Positions 26,152-36,612 of a stretch of DNA of 64,000 nucleotides are shown in pieces. The notes below the pieces were generated by a model, which ran no database searches, had not been told where the DNA came from, and was given only the letters and a program-made list of their open reading frames with translations. Location of the stretch: the NCBI RefSeq assembly GCF_918741275.1, contig NZ_CAKKNA010000001.1, positions 186,001 to 250,000 on the forward strand, given 5' to 3'. Position numbers and translations under genes: made by a program. The first letter of the stretch is position 1, and each line of letters opens with the position of its first letter. The DNA is from Bacillus sp. CECT 9360. Its GTDB lineage: Bacteria; Bacillota; Bacilli; Bacillales; DSM-1321.

Positions 26152-27390
26152 GTGAATTCGAAGAAAGTGATGGATAATGATAGTCATTTATTGTTACTAA
26201 ATCAGTTGATTTCTACATTCGCAAGCACAACTGGAACATTCATTCTATCTTGGATGGTCTATGATCTTACCGGTTCCAAAATGGCAATGGGCGGGCTTTG
26301 GTTAGTAAATATTTTCGGCCAGATGATCGTTCAATTTCTGGCTGGCCCCGTTATTGATCGCTGGAAAAGAACAACGATGATGCAGTTTTCTGAGATGTTC
26401 CGCTTTTTTTCTTATTCTATTGTTTTACTATTAATTTTTCTCGGCGAGACAAGGGTAGAAATCTTGTATGCAGCATCATTTTTAACTTCTATCGTTGTCT
26501 ATGATTCTGCAGCAAATGCATTAATTCCAAAAATAGTAGACAAAGATAAGTTAGTAAAAGTGAATGCAAGGATTTCGGGGCTTGTTCAACTGATCAGATT
26601 ACTCGCATTGCCAATCGCGGGCATTATGATCTCTACATGGGGACAGCGAGCTTCATTGATGATGGTTGTCGGTTTATTCTTCATGTCGATCCTGATGATT
26701 AGGTATATAAATGAACCAGCAATTAACGCAGTGAAAAAACAAACGTGGTCCTCACAATTTAAAAAAGGGTTCCAAATATACAAGCAGCATCCCATTCTTT
26801 TATATCTCGGATTATTTATCGCAACGACGAGCTTTGGTGTTTTTGCGACACAGGCCATGTACATCCCATATGTAAAAGAAATTTTAGGTGGTTCTTCTTT
26901 TGAATTCGGTCTGTTTTCCGCTGCTTTTCCATTTGGTTATATCATTGGTACATATATTGTAGGAAAACTGAAAGAACCCAAAAAACATTTATATCATACG
27001 ATGGTTGCCGCATTATTTGCTGGAGGTTTGACATACATTTCTCTTGGATTCACAAAGAACATAGGAATTGCTTTGTTCATAGAGACAATGGCAGGTATCA
27101 CGATGCCCTTTTGGAATGTTTATAGCACGACATTATATCAGCGTTTAGTTCCGGAGTCTTTGTTGGGACAAGTGTTTTCTGTTCGTTTTCTATTGACGAA
27201 AATTGTTACACCACTGGGCATTCTTTACGGCACTTTTTGTGCGACCGTCTTTAGCATACCGACGTTATTCTTCTCCGTTGGCATAATCATTTGCTTAGTG
27301 TCAGGAATCGGACTTATGTTTATGTCGGCATTTATAGCTAAATCAAACGTTATTTCTGTTGAGCGTAACGCAAATGCCAAAAAAGTGTGA
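26152..27390 (+). CDS. MFS efflux transporter (MFS_3/macrolide-efflux type)
   Basis: 412 residues with about twelve membrane helices; inner membrane. The start LNQLISTFASTTGTFILSWM and the loop AGPVIDRWKRTTMMQFSEMF (motif A-like G..DR..R) are typical of the MFS_3 (enterobactin/macrolide exporter-like) group. GTG start directly follows the regulator stop, with AGGGAGG inside the regulator gene. Together with the ArsR regulator and a following GNAT acetyltransferase it looks like a small drug or metabolite resistance unit; the substrate is unknown. Confidence 0.85.
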   Translation: MNSKKVMDNDSHLLLLNQLISTFASTTGTFILSWMVYDLTGSKMAMGGLWLVNIFGQMIVQFLAGPVIDRWKRTTMMQFSEMFRFFSYSIVLLLIFLGETRVEILYAASFLTSIVVYDSAANALIPKIVDKDKLVKVNARISGLVQLIRLLALPIAGIMISTWGQRASLMMVVGLFFMSILMIRYINEPAINAVKKQTWSSQFKKGFQIYKQHPILLYLGLFIATTSFGVFATQAMYIPYVKEILGGSSFEFGLFSAAFPFGYIIGTYIVGKLKEPKKHLYHTMVAALFAGGLTYISLGFTKNIGIALFIETMAGITMPFWNVYSTTLYQRLVPESLLGQVFSVRFLLTKIVTPLGILYGTFCATVFSIPTLFFSVGIIICLVSGIGLMFMSAFIAKSNVISVERNANAKKV

Positions 27391-27437
27391 TAACATCACA
27401 GTTAATAAAATCTAGTTACCGAAATGAGAGGATCTCC

Positions 27438-27899
27438 ATGAATATTAGCCAGACCACAGACCATGAATTGATTGCTAAATTAAATAAACCGGTTCAAGAT
27501 TTGCACGCAAAATGGTATCCTCACACATTTAAGGAATATAATTTTGAAGCAATCAAGGACACCTTTAAAAACCTGATAAACAATGAAGCTCTTATTTTTC
27601 TGCTTTTAGAAGATAATCAACAAGCCATTGGATATGCATGGATAGAGATTAGGAACTATCCGGAAAACGCCTTTCGAAAACCATATAAGTCGGTTTTTGT
27701 CCATCAGATTAGTTTAGTAGAAACGGAAAGGAAAAAAGGGTATGGCACAAAATTAATGGATCACATTTATGAAATCGCCAGAAACAAAGAAATCGATTTA
27801 GTAGAATTAGACTATTGGTTTCATAATGATAGTGCAAAAGGTTTCTATGAAAAACACGGCTATACCAAAAATAGAGAGTTTGTCTATAAAAATTTATAA
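27438..27899 (+). CDS. GNAT-family N-acetyltransferase
   Basis: 153 residues. The acetyl-CoA loop is clear: ISLVETERKKGYGTKLMDHI (motif A, with KKGYGT), followed by LVELDYWFHNDSAKGFYEKH, the C-terminal motif B. ATG at 27438 follows GAGAGG; the frame opens upstream inside the MFS gene but without support. Downstream of the ArsR-MFS pair and possibly co-transcribed. Substrate unknown. Confidence 0.85.
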   Translation: MNISQTTDHELIAKLNKPVQDLHAKWYPHTFKEYNFEAIKDTFKNLINNEALIFLLLEDNQQAIGYAWIEIRNYPENAFRKPYKSVFVHQISLVETERKKGYGTKLMDHIYEIARNKEIDLVELDYWFHNDSAKGFYEKHGYTKNREFVYKNL

Positions 27900-27966
27900 A
27901 CAAAGGTTTGTATGGTGACACTTTGTATTTATTGTCCATATAGGAATCATTCTAAATAACTAATAG

Positions 27967-27994
27967 AATAGATTGGTTCATTAATCTATTTTTT
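27967..27994 (+). terminator. Terminator after the GNAT gene, overlapping the dctB stop
   Basis: AATAGATT (27967-27974) pairs with AATCTATT (27983-27990), followed by TTTT on the plus strand. The dctB stop codon lies at 27981-27983. Confidence 0.65.
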
Positions 27995-29051
27995 CAACTT
28001 CATACTTTGCTCTTAATTCCTTCAAATCCTCAACGATTTGCTCGCCAATCTTAGGGGCAAGCTCCTCATAAACCGGGTCCATTTCCTGCTTCCATTGTTG
28101 TTCTTGTGCTTCGGTTAGTTCATGGATCTCAATTGAGGAGTTTTGTTTAATTAGCTTGAGCTGGTCATCATTCATTTTGATGGCGTGACTGTTGTTCCAC
28201 TCCGTCGTTTCCGCCATTGCTTGCTGGATAATTTTTTTCGTTTTATCACTTTGCTTATCCCAGGTTTTCTGATCCATCATCACGGCATAGCCTAGATAGC
28301 CGTGATTGGTCATTGTCAAATGCTTTTGTACGTTATAAAATCTTTTAGAGTAGATATTGGAAATCGTGTTTTCTTCACCAACCACTTTGCCTTCTTCGAG
28401 CAATTGATAGGTTGAGTTGAATGATTCCTGAAGGGCCTTCACATGCAATTTTTCGAATTGAGCTTGGATGATATCGCTTTGCATAATACGGAAAGATTGA
28501 CCTTTGATGTCTTCAGGTTCATAAATGGGTCCTTTGTTTGAAGTGATTTGCTTAAATCCATTTGACCAATGGGCGAGCCCTATTATTCCATCCTTTTGTA
28601 AAGAGTTGAGCAATTGTTGACCGATTTTCCCGTTGAGGCCTTCTTGGACAGCTTCGTGATTTGGAAAAGCATATGGCAGATCCAGCACGCCCCACTCTGA
28701 TGAAAGCATCCCCAGTTTTGAAGTAGAAGGGGCGATAAAATGAACTTGTCCTTCCTGCAATGCATTGATTTCTTCTATATCCGAATAGAGGCTGCCATTC
28801 GGAAAGACCTCTATCTTTATAGTTCCATTTGATTTTTCATAGACCAGTTCAGCAAATTTGTTCGCTGCCAGCCCTTTCGGTGTATTTTCAGCTACCACAT
28901 GACTAAATTTAAAAACAATCTGGTCTCCCAGGCCTTCCTGATCGTCGTCATATGTAAGTTCCGTTTTCGGTAATAGATAGTGGTAGCCAACAAATATAGC
29001 GATAGAAAGCCCAACGCCTAAAAGGAGCATAAAAGTGTGTTTGCTTTTCAT
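27981..29051 (-). CDS. dctB: C4-dicarboxylate-binding protein, DctP/TRAP-type fold
   Basis: 356 residues. One N-terminal membrane segment (about 7-26) without a lipobox Cys, then a TRAP-type solute-binding domain: FKFSHVVAENTPKGLAANKF and the AGGG-like patterns DLPYAFPNHEAVQEGLNGKI and IKGQSFRIMQSDI. No TRAP permease genes adjoin it. In B. subtilis DctB works as a co-sensor that presents succinate, fumarate or malate to DctS. Here it is divergent from dctS with 87 bp between starts, while in B. subtilis all four dct genes run the same way, as I recall. ATG after AAGAGGAGG. Confidence 0.85.
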   Translation of the reverse strand: MKSKHTFMLLLGVGLSIAIFVGYHYLLPKTELTYDDDQEGLGDQIVFKFSHVVAENTPKGLAANKFAELVYEKSNGTIKIEVFPNGSLYSDIEEINALQEGQVHFIAPSTSKLGMLSSEWGVLDLPYAFPNHEAVQEGLNGKIGQQLLNSLQKDGIIGLAHWSNGFKQITSNKGPIYEPEDIKGQSFRIMQSDIIQAQFEKLHVKALQESFNSTYQLLEEGKVVGEENTISNIYSKRFYNVQKHLTMTNHGYLGYAVMMDQKTWDKQSDKTKKIIQQAMAETTEWNNSHAIKMNDDQLKLIKQNSSIEIHELTEAQEQQWKQEMDPVYEELAPKIGEQIVEDLKELRAKYEVEKID

Positions 29052-29138
29052 ACGTTGCCTCCTCTTGAATGGTTATAGTAAGCATACTCAGAAGGATTCT
29101 GTTCGTAAAGATGATTTTCTAAAAAAGAGGAGACAACA

Positions 29139-30740
29139 ATGAAACAATTGCCTATCAGATGGAAAATTATGGTCTTGTCTTATGTGGTAGTCGTTTTTTC
29201 TTTATTAATCGGCGGAATCGTGATTATCGCGAATATTCAAGATAAAGAGGAAAGAGAATTAAGAATCCGTTCGATGAATACGGCAAGAACTGTAGCAGAA
29301 CTATCGGATGTGAAGAAGGCTGTAGAGGAGCGAAACGGCTGGAATACTGTCAATCCAATCGTCGAAGAAATAAGGATTATTAATGAAGCAGATTATATTG
29401 TTGTGATGAACATGGAGCGCATTCGCTATTCACATCCAGTAAAAGAACTGCTTGGAAAACCTTCACAAGGAGACGATGAAGAACCTGCATTCGCGGAGCA
29501 TATTTATTTTTCTAACGCTCAAGGAGAGATTGGTACCGTTATCCGAGCATTTATTCCGATTAAAGATCAAGATTTAAATCAAATCGGTGTTGTTGTCGTC
29601 GGTAACAAAGTGCCAACGTTTCTGGAAATTATGGATGAACTAAAGGGCGAGATTCTTCTTATTGTTATTTTAACATTGATATTTGGTTTAGTAGGTTCAT
29701 TGATGCTTGCCAATCATATTAAAAAACAGATGTTTCACCTCGAGCCCTATGAAATAAAGAGAATGTTTGAAGAAAGGACAGCAACCTTTCATTCGATTAA
29801 TGAGGGTGTTATCGCGATCGATAATCATGATATCATTACGATATTCAATGAGAAAGCGAAGAAGATTTTTAATGTAAACGGAGATTTTGTTGGACAACCG
29901 ATTCGCTCTGTCCTTAAGGATACAAGGCTTCCGGAAATAGTTGAAAAAAATCAGGCAGTATATAATGAAGAAATAAAAGTGAGCGGCAAAGTGATTTTAA
30001 GTAACCGTATTCCAATTCAGAAAGATAATGAACTAATCGGCGCTGTGGCAATCTTTCAGGATCGTACAGAGTTTGCAAAGCTTGCAGAAGAGTTAACAGG
30101 GGTCAAAAACTTTGTAGAAGCACTCAGGGTCCAAAACCATGAACATATGAATAAGCTTCATACAATTGCCGGTTTAATTCAATTGGGCAAATCAGAAAAA
30201 GCACTGCAGCTTGCTTTTAATGTGTCAGAAGAGCAGGAAAGTCTAACAAACTCGTTAAATAAAAAAATTAAAAATGATGCTGTTGCCGGTCTTCTTTTAA
30301 GCAAAGTAAGACGGGGAAAAGAATTGGGTATTCAGGTAGTACTTGATGAAAATAGCCATCTTGCGGCCTTTCCTAATCAATTGGACCAACATGATTTTGT
30401 CGTATTACTAGGCAATCTCATTGAAAATGCTTTTGGATCGTATGAACAAACAGATATTGAGAATAGAAGAATTGATATCAGTATTGAACAGTCTGAGGAC
30501 TTATGTGCGATATTGATAGAAGATAACGGCAGTGGTATTAAAGAAGAATATCTCCCAAGATTATATGATAAAGGGTTTACAGTGAACAAATCTGATGGGA
30601 CAGGTTACGGGTTATTTTTAGTCAAACAAATTGTCGAAAAAGGCAGGGGTGAAATCCAGGTCTCGTCAGAACAAGGGAAAGGGACTTCTTTTATCATTAC
30701 TTTACCGATGGAAGCGGAGGAGAGATTGAATGGCAGCTAA
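29139..30740 (+). CDS. dctS: Sensor histidine kinase for C4-dicarboxylates (CitA/DcuS family)
   Basis: 533 residues, membrane-bound. Two membrane segments (about 10-30 and 170-190) flank an extracytoplasmic PDC sensor domain; a cytoplasmic PAS domain follows (about 215-320). The H box is of the SpoOB-like type, RVQNHEHMNKLHTIAGL, with phospho-acceptor His334. The ATPase has the N box (LIENAFGS), G1 (EDNGSGI) and G2 (DGTGYGLFLVKQI). Its stop lies 11 nt inside dctR, so kinase and regulator are translationally coupled. Ligands expected are succinate, fumarate and malate. Confidence 0.92.
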   Translation: MKQLPIRWKIMVLSYVVVVFSLLIGGIVIIANIQDKEERELRIRSMNTARTVAELSDVKKAVEERNGWNTVNPIVEEIRIINEADYIVVMNMERIRYSHPVKELLGKPSQGDDEEPAFAEHIYFSNAQGEIGTVIRAFIPIKDQDLNQIGVVVVGNKVPTFLEIMDELKGEILLIVILTLIFGLVGSLMLANHIKKQMFHLEPYEIKRMFEERTATFHSINEGVIAIDNHDIITIFNEKAKKIFNVNGDFVGQPIRSVLKDTRLPEIVEKNQAVYNEEIKVSGKVILSNRIPIQKDNELIGAVAIFQDRTEFAKLAEELTGVKNFVEALRVQNHEHMNKLHTIAGLIQLGKSEKALQLAFNVSEEQESLTNSLNKKIKNDAVAGLLLSKVRRGKELGIQVVLDENSHLAAFPNQLDQHDFVVLLGNLIENAFGSYEQTDIENRRIDISIEQSEDLCAILIEDNGSGIKEEYLPRLYDKGFTVNKSDGTGYGLFLVKQIVEKGRGEIQVSSEQGKGTSFIITLPMEAEERLNGS

Positions 30741-31428
30741 AGAGGAAATCAAGGTATTGCTGATCGAAGATGATCCAATGGTCCAGGAAGTTAATAAAGA
30801 ATTTATTACCAGCGTAGAAGGATTTCAGGTAGTGGCGATTGCCAGTAACGGTGAAGAAGGAATTGCTCTTGTTCGACAACTGAATCCGGATTTGGTGGTT
30901 TTAGATATTTTTATGCCTAAGAAGGATGGTATTAAGACACTACAGGAGTTGAGAAAGCAAAAACTCGAATCGGATGTGATTGTGGTATCCGCTGCTAAAG
31001 ACACGGAAACGATTAAGCTTATGCTTCAAAATGGAGCTGTGGATTATATCATCAAACCTTTTAAACTGGAAAGGATCCAACAGGCTTTGGAGAAATATCG
31101 CCAATACAGAAAAAAATTGCAGGAATCTGCGGTGCTTTCACAAGAACAGCTTGATTTATTGCTCTATACGGAACAATCACAGAAAACAACAGATAGCCTT
31201 CCGAAAGGGTTAAATGAATTCACTCTGAACGAAATTATCGGCTATTTAAAAAAAGAACGCAAGCCTTATTCCGCAGAAGAAGTAGCGGCTGCAATCGGCA
31301 TTGCGAGAGTGACTGCGCGGCGTTATTTGGATTTTCTCGAAAAGGCAGGCGTTATCAGCCTTGCTGTTCAATATGGAGGGGTAGGAAGACCGATAAATCG
31401 GTACGTATACACTGACATAAAAAAATAA
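30730..31428 (+). CDS. dctR: Response regulator, CitB family
   Basis: 232 residues. The receiver domain has the acidic pair (IEDDPMVQE), phospho-acceptor Asp59 (LVVLDIFMPKKDG), Ser/Thr switch (VVSAAKD) and Lys (IKPFKLERIQ). The C-terminal half ends in the CitB/DcuR-type helix-turn-helix (YSAEEVAAAIGIARVTARRY). It overlaps dctS by 11 bp. It should activate dctP, which lies 111 bp downstream behind a cre. Confidence 0.92.
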   Translation: MAAKEEIKVLLIEDDPMVQEVNKEFITSVEGFQVVAIASNGEEGIALVRQLNPDLVVLDIFMPKKDGIKTLQELRKQKLESDVIVVSAAKDTETIKLMLQNGAVDYIIKPFKLERIQQALEKYRQYRKKLQESAVLSQEQLDLLLYTEQSQKTTDSLPKGLNEFTLNEIIGYLKKERKPYSAEEVAAAIGIARVTARRYLDFLEKAGVISLAVQYGGVGRPINRYVYTDIKK

Positions 31429-31480
31429 AGACCAAAATGAACAAAATATCCGATATGACCATAAACTTCTCACTTTTATT

Positions 31481-31494
31481 TGAAAGCGTTATCA
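31481..31494. promoter_or_regulatory. Catabolite responsive element (cre) before dctP
   Basis: TGAAAGCGTTATCA matches the CcpA consensus TGWAANCGNTNWCA at every position. It lies 46 bp before the dctP start, so glucose should repress dicarboxylate uptake. Confidence 0.85.
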
Positions 31495-31539
31495 TTTCTA
31501 TAAATAATAGAATGGCTTCAATTAGAAGGAGGAGAACAT

Positions 31540-32841
31540 ATGAAGGCAAAAAAGTTACTTACAAATTTAACTTTTCAGGTATTAATGGCGATTTTGATCG
31601 GTGTGTTGGTTGGACTTATTTGGCCAAATATCGGTAAAGAAATGAAGCCGATCGGCGATACGTTTATAAACGCTGTAAAAATGGTTATTGCTCCGATTAT
31701 TTTTTTAACGATTGTACTTGGCATCGCCAAAATGGGTGATATGAAAAAAGTTGGCAAAGTGGGCGGCAAAGCTTTCATTTATTTTGAAGTTGTCACAACG
31801 TTGGCACTCGTTATCGGTTTAATCGTTGTGAATATTATCAAGCCAGGTGCCGGGCTTAACTACGACGAACTGGAAAAAGGCGACGTGTCGCAATATACGC
31901 AAAATGGCGGAGAGGGAATTAATTGGGTCGAGTTTATCACTCATATCGTTCCTTCCAATATGGTTGATGCATTTGCCAAAGGTGATATTTTACAAGTATT
32001 GTTCTTCTCGATTCTATTTGGTGTCGGGCTTGCAGCTCTTGGTGAAAAAGGAAAATCGGTTATCGACTTCCTGGATAAATTGTCCCTTGTATTCTTTAAA
32101 ATCATCGGATATGTTATGAAGGCTGCACCAATTGGCGCATTCGCGGCGATGGCGTATACAATAGGTCATTTCGGGCTTTCTTCATTAGTACCGCTAGGGA
32201 AATTGATGATATCCGTGTATGTAACCATGTTTTTATTCATCTTTGTCGTATTGAATATCATTTGTAAAATGTATGGCTTTAGCTTATGGAATTATTTAAA
32301 GTTCATCAAGGACGAAATACTTATCGTACTTGGAACGAGTTCTTCAGAGTCTGTTCTACCTAGAATGATGGACAAGATGGAACGTTATGGCGCTTCAAAA
32401 TCTGTTGTCGGACTTGTCATCCCAACTGGTTACTCTTTTAACCTGGATGGTACATCCATCTATCTTTCCATGGCCGTTGTATTCCTTGCACAGGTATTTG
32501 GTGTCGATCTTTCAATCGGACAGCAAATTACAATCATTCTTGTGCTGATGCTCACTTCCAAAGGGGCGGCAGGTGTTACAGGTAGTGGATTTATTGTTCT
32601 TGCTTCAACGTTGGCTGCCTTGCAGGTTATTCCGCTGGAAGGATTAGCGTTACTTCTCGGTGTGGATCGCTTCATGAGTGAAGGCAGGGCCATCGTGAAT
32701 CTGATCGGAAACGGAATCGCTACAATCGTAGTAGCAAAGAGTGAAAACGAATTTGATGAAACAAAAAGTACGGAAGCCATTTCGGAAATGAAGATCAGGA
32801 AGAAATCGGCTCAAGCCGTAATGAATACGACCCTGAAATAG
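31540..32841 (+). CDS. dctP: C4-dicarboxylate:H+/Na+ symporter, DAACS family
   Basis: 433 residues, an inner-membrane carrier of the glutamate/dicarboxylate symporter family that takes up succinate, fumarate and malate. The re-entrant loop HP1 is the serine-rich LGTSSSESVLPRMM, TM7 shows PTGYSFNLDGTSIYL, and HP2/TM8 shows GAAGVTGSGFIVLAST. ATG follows AAGGAGGAG. The gene has its own leader with a cre and presumably DctR sites, and a strong bidirectional terminator shared with gdhA. Confidence 0.92.
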   Translation: MKAKKLLTNLTFQVLMAILIGVLVGLIWPNIGKEMKPIGDTFINAVKMVIAPIIFLTIVLGIAKMGDMKKVGKVGGKAFIYFEVVTTLALVIGLIVVNIIKPGAGLNYDELEKGDVSQYTQNGGEGINWVEFITHIVPSNMVDAFAKGDILQVLFFSILFGVGLAALGEKGKSVIDFLDKLSLVFFKIIGYVMKAAPIGAFAAMAYTIGHFGLSSLVPLGKLMISVYVTMFLFIFVVLNIICKMYGFSLWNYLKFIKDEILIVLGTSSSESVLPRMMDKMERYGASKSVVGLVIPTGYSFNLDGTSIYLSMAVVFLAQVFGVDLSIGQQITIILVLMLTSKGAAGVTGSGFIVLASTLAALQVIPLEGLALLLGVDRFMSEGRAIVNLIGNGIATIVVAKSENEFDETKSTEAISEMKIRKKSAQAVMNTTLK

Positions 32842-32859
32842 AATCGTGGGTATGAAAAA

Positions 32860-32893
32860 GAAGGTGCGGAAATTATCGCACCTTCTTTTCATT
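32860..32893. terminator. Bidirectional terminator between dctP and gdhA
   Basis: GAAGGTGCG (32860-32868) pairs perfectly with CGCACCTTC (32877-32885); T-rich after it on the plus strand and on the minus strand too. Confidence 0.9.
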
Positions 32894-32903
32894 TTAAACG
32901 TTT

Positions 32904-34316
<1,413 letters not shown>

Positions 34317-34486
34317 TCACCTTTTGGTAGCCATTGAAATTCATGACCTAAATGATAACCATTGTTAATGTATTCACAGGTGTAAGATGTATTTTATAGT
34401 TTATAACAAATCAACGCAAAGAATAAATATTTTGATAAACTTTAATTCACTAGAAAAATTTTCGGACCACTTCAAAGGAGACTTTT

Positions 34487-34945
34487 ATGCAAATAAGAAA
34501 ACTAAATGTTAATGAGAAACCGCCTATGAACTTGTTATTGTTGGCTGATCCCTCTCAAGAGCTTGTTGAAGAATATATAAGGCGGGGAGAGTGTTTTGTA
34601 GCTGAAGTTCGAGATCAAGTGATTGGTGTTTATGTATTACTGCCTACAAGACCTTATACAGTGGAATTAGTGAATATTGCGGTTGCGGAGAGCCAACATG
34701 GAAAAGGAATCGGGAAGCAGTTAGTAACAGATGCTGTTCAAACGGCCAAGTCAAAGGGCTATAAGACAATTGAGGTTGGGACTGGCAATTCGAGTATTGG
34801 GCAGTTAGCTCTCTATCAAAAATGCGGCTTTCGAATGGTGGGAATTGATTCTGATTTCTTCGTAAGGCACTACGATGAAGAAATCTATGAGAATGGAATA
34901 CAGTGCCGGGATATGGTGCGTTTGGCACTGGATTTAGAATCTTAA
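34487..34945 (+). CDS. GNAT-family N-acetyltransferase, YvbK-like
   Basis: 152 residues. The CoA-binding motif VAESQHGKGIGKQLVTDAVQ is canonical, and the later pattern EVGTGNSSIGQLALYQKCGF plus NGIQCRDMVRLAL at the end resembles B. subtilis YvbK, as I recall that protein. ATG follows AAAGGAG. It is only 21 bp from the truncated EamA gene, so the two form one transcript. Substrate unknown. Confidence 0.85.
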   Translation: MQIRKLNVNEKPPMNLLLLADPSQELVEEYIRRGECFVAEVRDQVIGVYVLLPTRPYTVELVNIAVAESQHGKGIGKQLVTDAVQTAKSKGYKTIEVGTGNSSIGQLALYQKCGFRMVGIDSDFFVRHYDEEIYENGIQCRDMVRLALDLES

Positions 34946-34966
34946 TTTTGACAAAGGGGAAAGACA

Positions 34967-35365
34967 ATGAATCAAACCACAATAGCATACATAAAGATAG
35001 GGTTAGCTATGGCGATAGTTGGAAGCTCCATAGTAGCTGGTAAACTTATTATTTCAATTTTTCCTGTTTTCTTAGCATCTGAGTTAAGATTTCTCGTTGC
35101 CACGATTATTCTGATTCCAATGCTGTTATTGAAAGAAAAGCGTTTTCCTTCAATAACAGCAAAACAGCTAATTGTTCTGTTTCTTCAAGCATTTACAGGG
35201 GTATTTTTATTTAATATTTTTATGCTTTACGGCTTAAAGTTGACTACAGCTATTGAAGCTGGAATCATTACGAGCACTCTCCCAGCGGTGGTAGGTTTCA
35301 TTTCATTTTTATTCCTAAAAGAAAAATTGTCAGTATCTTCAAAGCCGTCAGAGTCAATTATATGA
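34967..35365 (+). pseudogene. EamA/DMT transporter, truncated after the first EamA domain
   Basis: 132 codons with a good start (GGGGAAAG then ATG) encode about four or five membrane helices of a DMT transporter: AMAIVGSSIVAGKLI and FNIFMLYGLKLTTAIEAGII. Full proteins of the family are about 290-310 residues with two EamA repeats; here the frame stops at SSKPSESII, right where the sequence becomes homologous to the tail of the gene at 37603. The second half is gone, so it is almost certainly non-functional. Confidence 0.8.
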
Positions 35366-35423
35366 TTAAAAATCAAGAGGCTCTAGGAAGGTTTTTATTT
35401 TTTCTTAATAAGCAACTAAATTA
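35339..35423 (+). pseudogene. 3' tail of a paralogue of the gene at 37603-37884
   Basis: From CAAAGCCG at 35339 the DNA aligns with 37791-37874, apart from a 2-nt gap. Translated in the right frame it reads RVNYMIKNQEALGRFLFFLN then KQLN and TAA, against RVNNMIRSKEAQRKFFIFLT then KQLYKLN in the intact gene. The 5' two thirds of this paralogue are missing and the remnant is fused to the broken EamA gene. Confidence 0.75.
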
Positions 35424-35543
35424 ATCCATCCCTCTGAAAGGATGTATAGTTGTTTGGAAAGTGTGTGTAAATCATGAATACATTTTTAATTTGTATGGCG
35501 TAAATGAAATCACCTCATAATATAATGGAATGAGGTGATTGGC

Positions 35544-35723
35544 GTGTTTTTTTGGAAACGTAAAGAACGAGGGCCAACGTTTAAGTTGCTTGATAAGAGA
35601 GTATTATATGCAGATGACAAAGAGGTTTTGGAAATATCACTAGTTAAGTCTAATCAACGTATTCCCCCTGCAACATATGGCGTGTCCATTTTCGATGGCC
35701 ACAAATTTAGAGATGTCCCTTAA
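35544..35723 (+). CDS. Small 59-residue protein of unknown function
   Basis: GTG at 35544 lies 4 nt after AGGTGAT. The peptide begins MFFWKRKERGPTFKLLDKRV; it is basic at the start, has no clear membrane helix and ends GHKFRDVP. The stop codon is inside the loop of the terminator at 35713-35739, a compact arrangement that supports a real gene. Family not recognised. Confidence 0.5.
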   Translation: MFFWKRKERGPTFKLLDKRVLYADDKEVLEISLVKSNQRIPPATYGVSIFDGHKFRDVP

Positions 35724-35739
35724 GAAGGGGCATTTTTTT
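35713..35739 (+). terminator. Terminator overlapping the stop of the 59-residue gene
   Basis: ATGTCCCTT (35713-35721) pairs with AAGGGGCAT (35725-35733), one G-T, then seven T. Confidence 0.8.
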
Positions 35740-35816
35740 ATTGCCAACTGAAAATATATCATGCAAAATTAAAAAGTAATAAGATTACTGTTATGAGCAG
35801 AGGGGTAATTATAATA

Positions 35817-36599
35817 ATGAAACTAAGAGCTTGGATATTAGCGGGAATACTATTTTTTGTTTCTCAAATGGCAGCTATTACAATACAAGAATCATATGTT
35901 TTGGCTAATATACTTTGGGCTCCATTTTCCGCAATTACTAATTGGTCCCTTCCTGCTGAGACAGACCCGTACTATAAATTTATTTCACTTATACGTTTCG
36001 ATATCATCCTGTTTGTGTATGCTGTCCTGATTACTTCTATTGTGATTGTGTTTAAGGCATTATTTATAAATAAGAAAAGTCAGCCATACGAATTTGAACA
36101 GGAACTGGCTACAGCGTTAGAAGCAGCTTATGATGATTCATTGCCGACGGATACAGTTAGACGAGAGGTTCGTCACTTGTTCGATCAAATTAAGAAACAG
36201 ATTACGAACTTCGTAGGTGTTAATGAAAACAATGTTCGGGCTGTGATGGTGTATCAGACTCCTGGTATGGCAAGTCCAATGTTTTCAAAAATGACCTGGG
36301 GATCGCCAATTACGCAAGAACAGAAGCAATTGGATGATTTGGCCTTCAAATTGTTACTTCAAGGAGGCAGATCGCATACCCTTTGGCCTGATGCTAAACC
36401 ACAACTACCCAACGGAGATGCCGAATCCTATCTTTTAGTTCGAAATGTTGGGGATTATCGCTTAGGATTTCTGTTTGCCTTTAAGGCTAAGTTAAGTCTT
36501 TCTGAGGAGAAATTGGATAAGCTGAAAGTAGAGGTAGCACCTATAACTTTATTAGGGCATATAGACAAAATCCTTAATGTCATAGTAAACTATCGGTAG
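35817..36599 (+). CDS. Two-helix membrane-anchored protein with cytoplasmic domain, unknown
   Basis: About 260 residues. Two N-terminal hydrophobic segments (about 3-22 and 58-80) flank an exposed stretch, then a soluble domain of about 175 residues whose pattern (AVMVYQTPGMASPMFSKMTW, LLVRNVGDYRLGFLFAFKAK) is compatible with a GAF-like alpha/beta fold, though I cannot confirm that. The start could be ATG 35793 or ATG 35817; GAGGGG lies between them and supports 35817. It is followed after 13 bp by another small unknown gene and a shared terminator. Not recognised. Confidence 0.6.
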   Translation: MKLRAWILAGILFFVSQMAAITIQESYVLANILWAPFSAITNWSLPAETDPYYKFISLIRFDIILFVYAVLITSIVIVFKALFINKKSQPYEFEQELATALEAAYDDSLPTDTVRREVRHLFDQIKKQITNFVGVNENNVRAVMVYQTPGMASPMFSKMTWGSPITQEQKQLDDLAFKLLLQGGRSHTLWPDAKPQLPNGDAESYLLVRNVGDYRLGFLFAFKAKLSLSEEKLDKLKVEVAPITLLGHIDKILNVIVNYR

Positions 36600-36612
36600 G
36601 GAGGGATATCCT

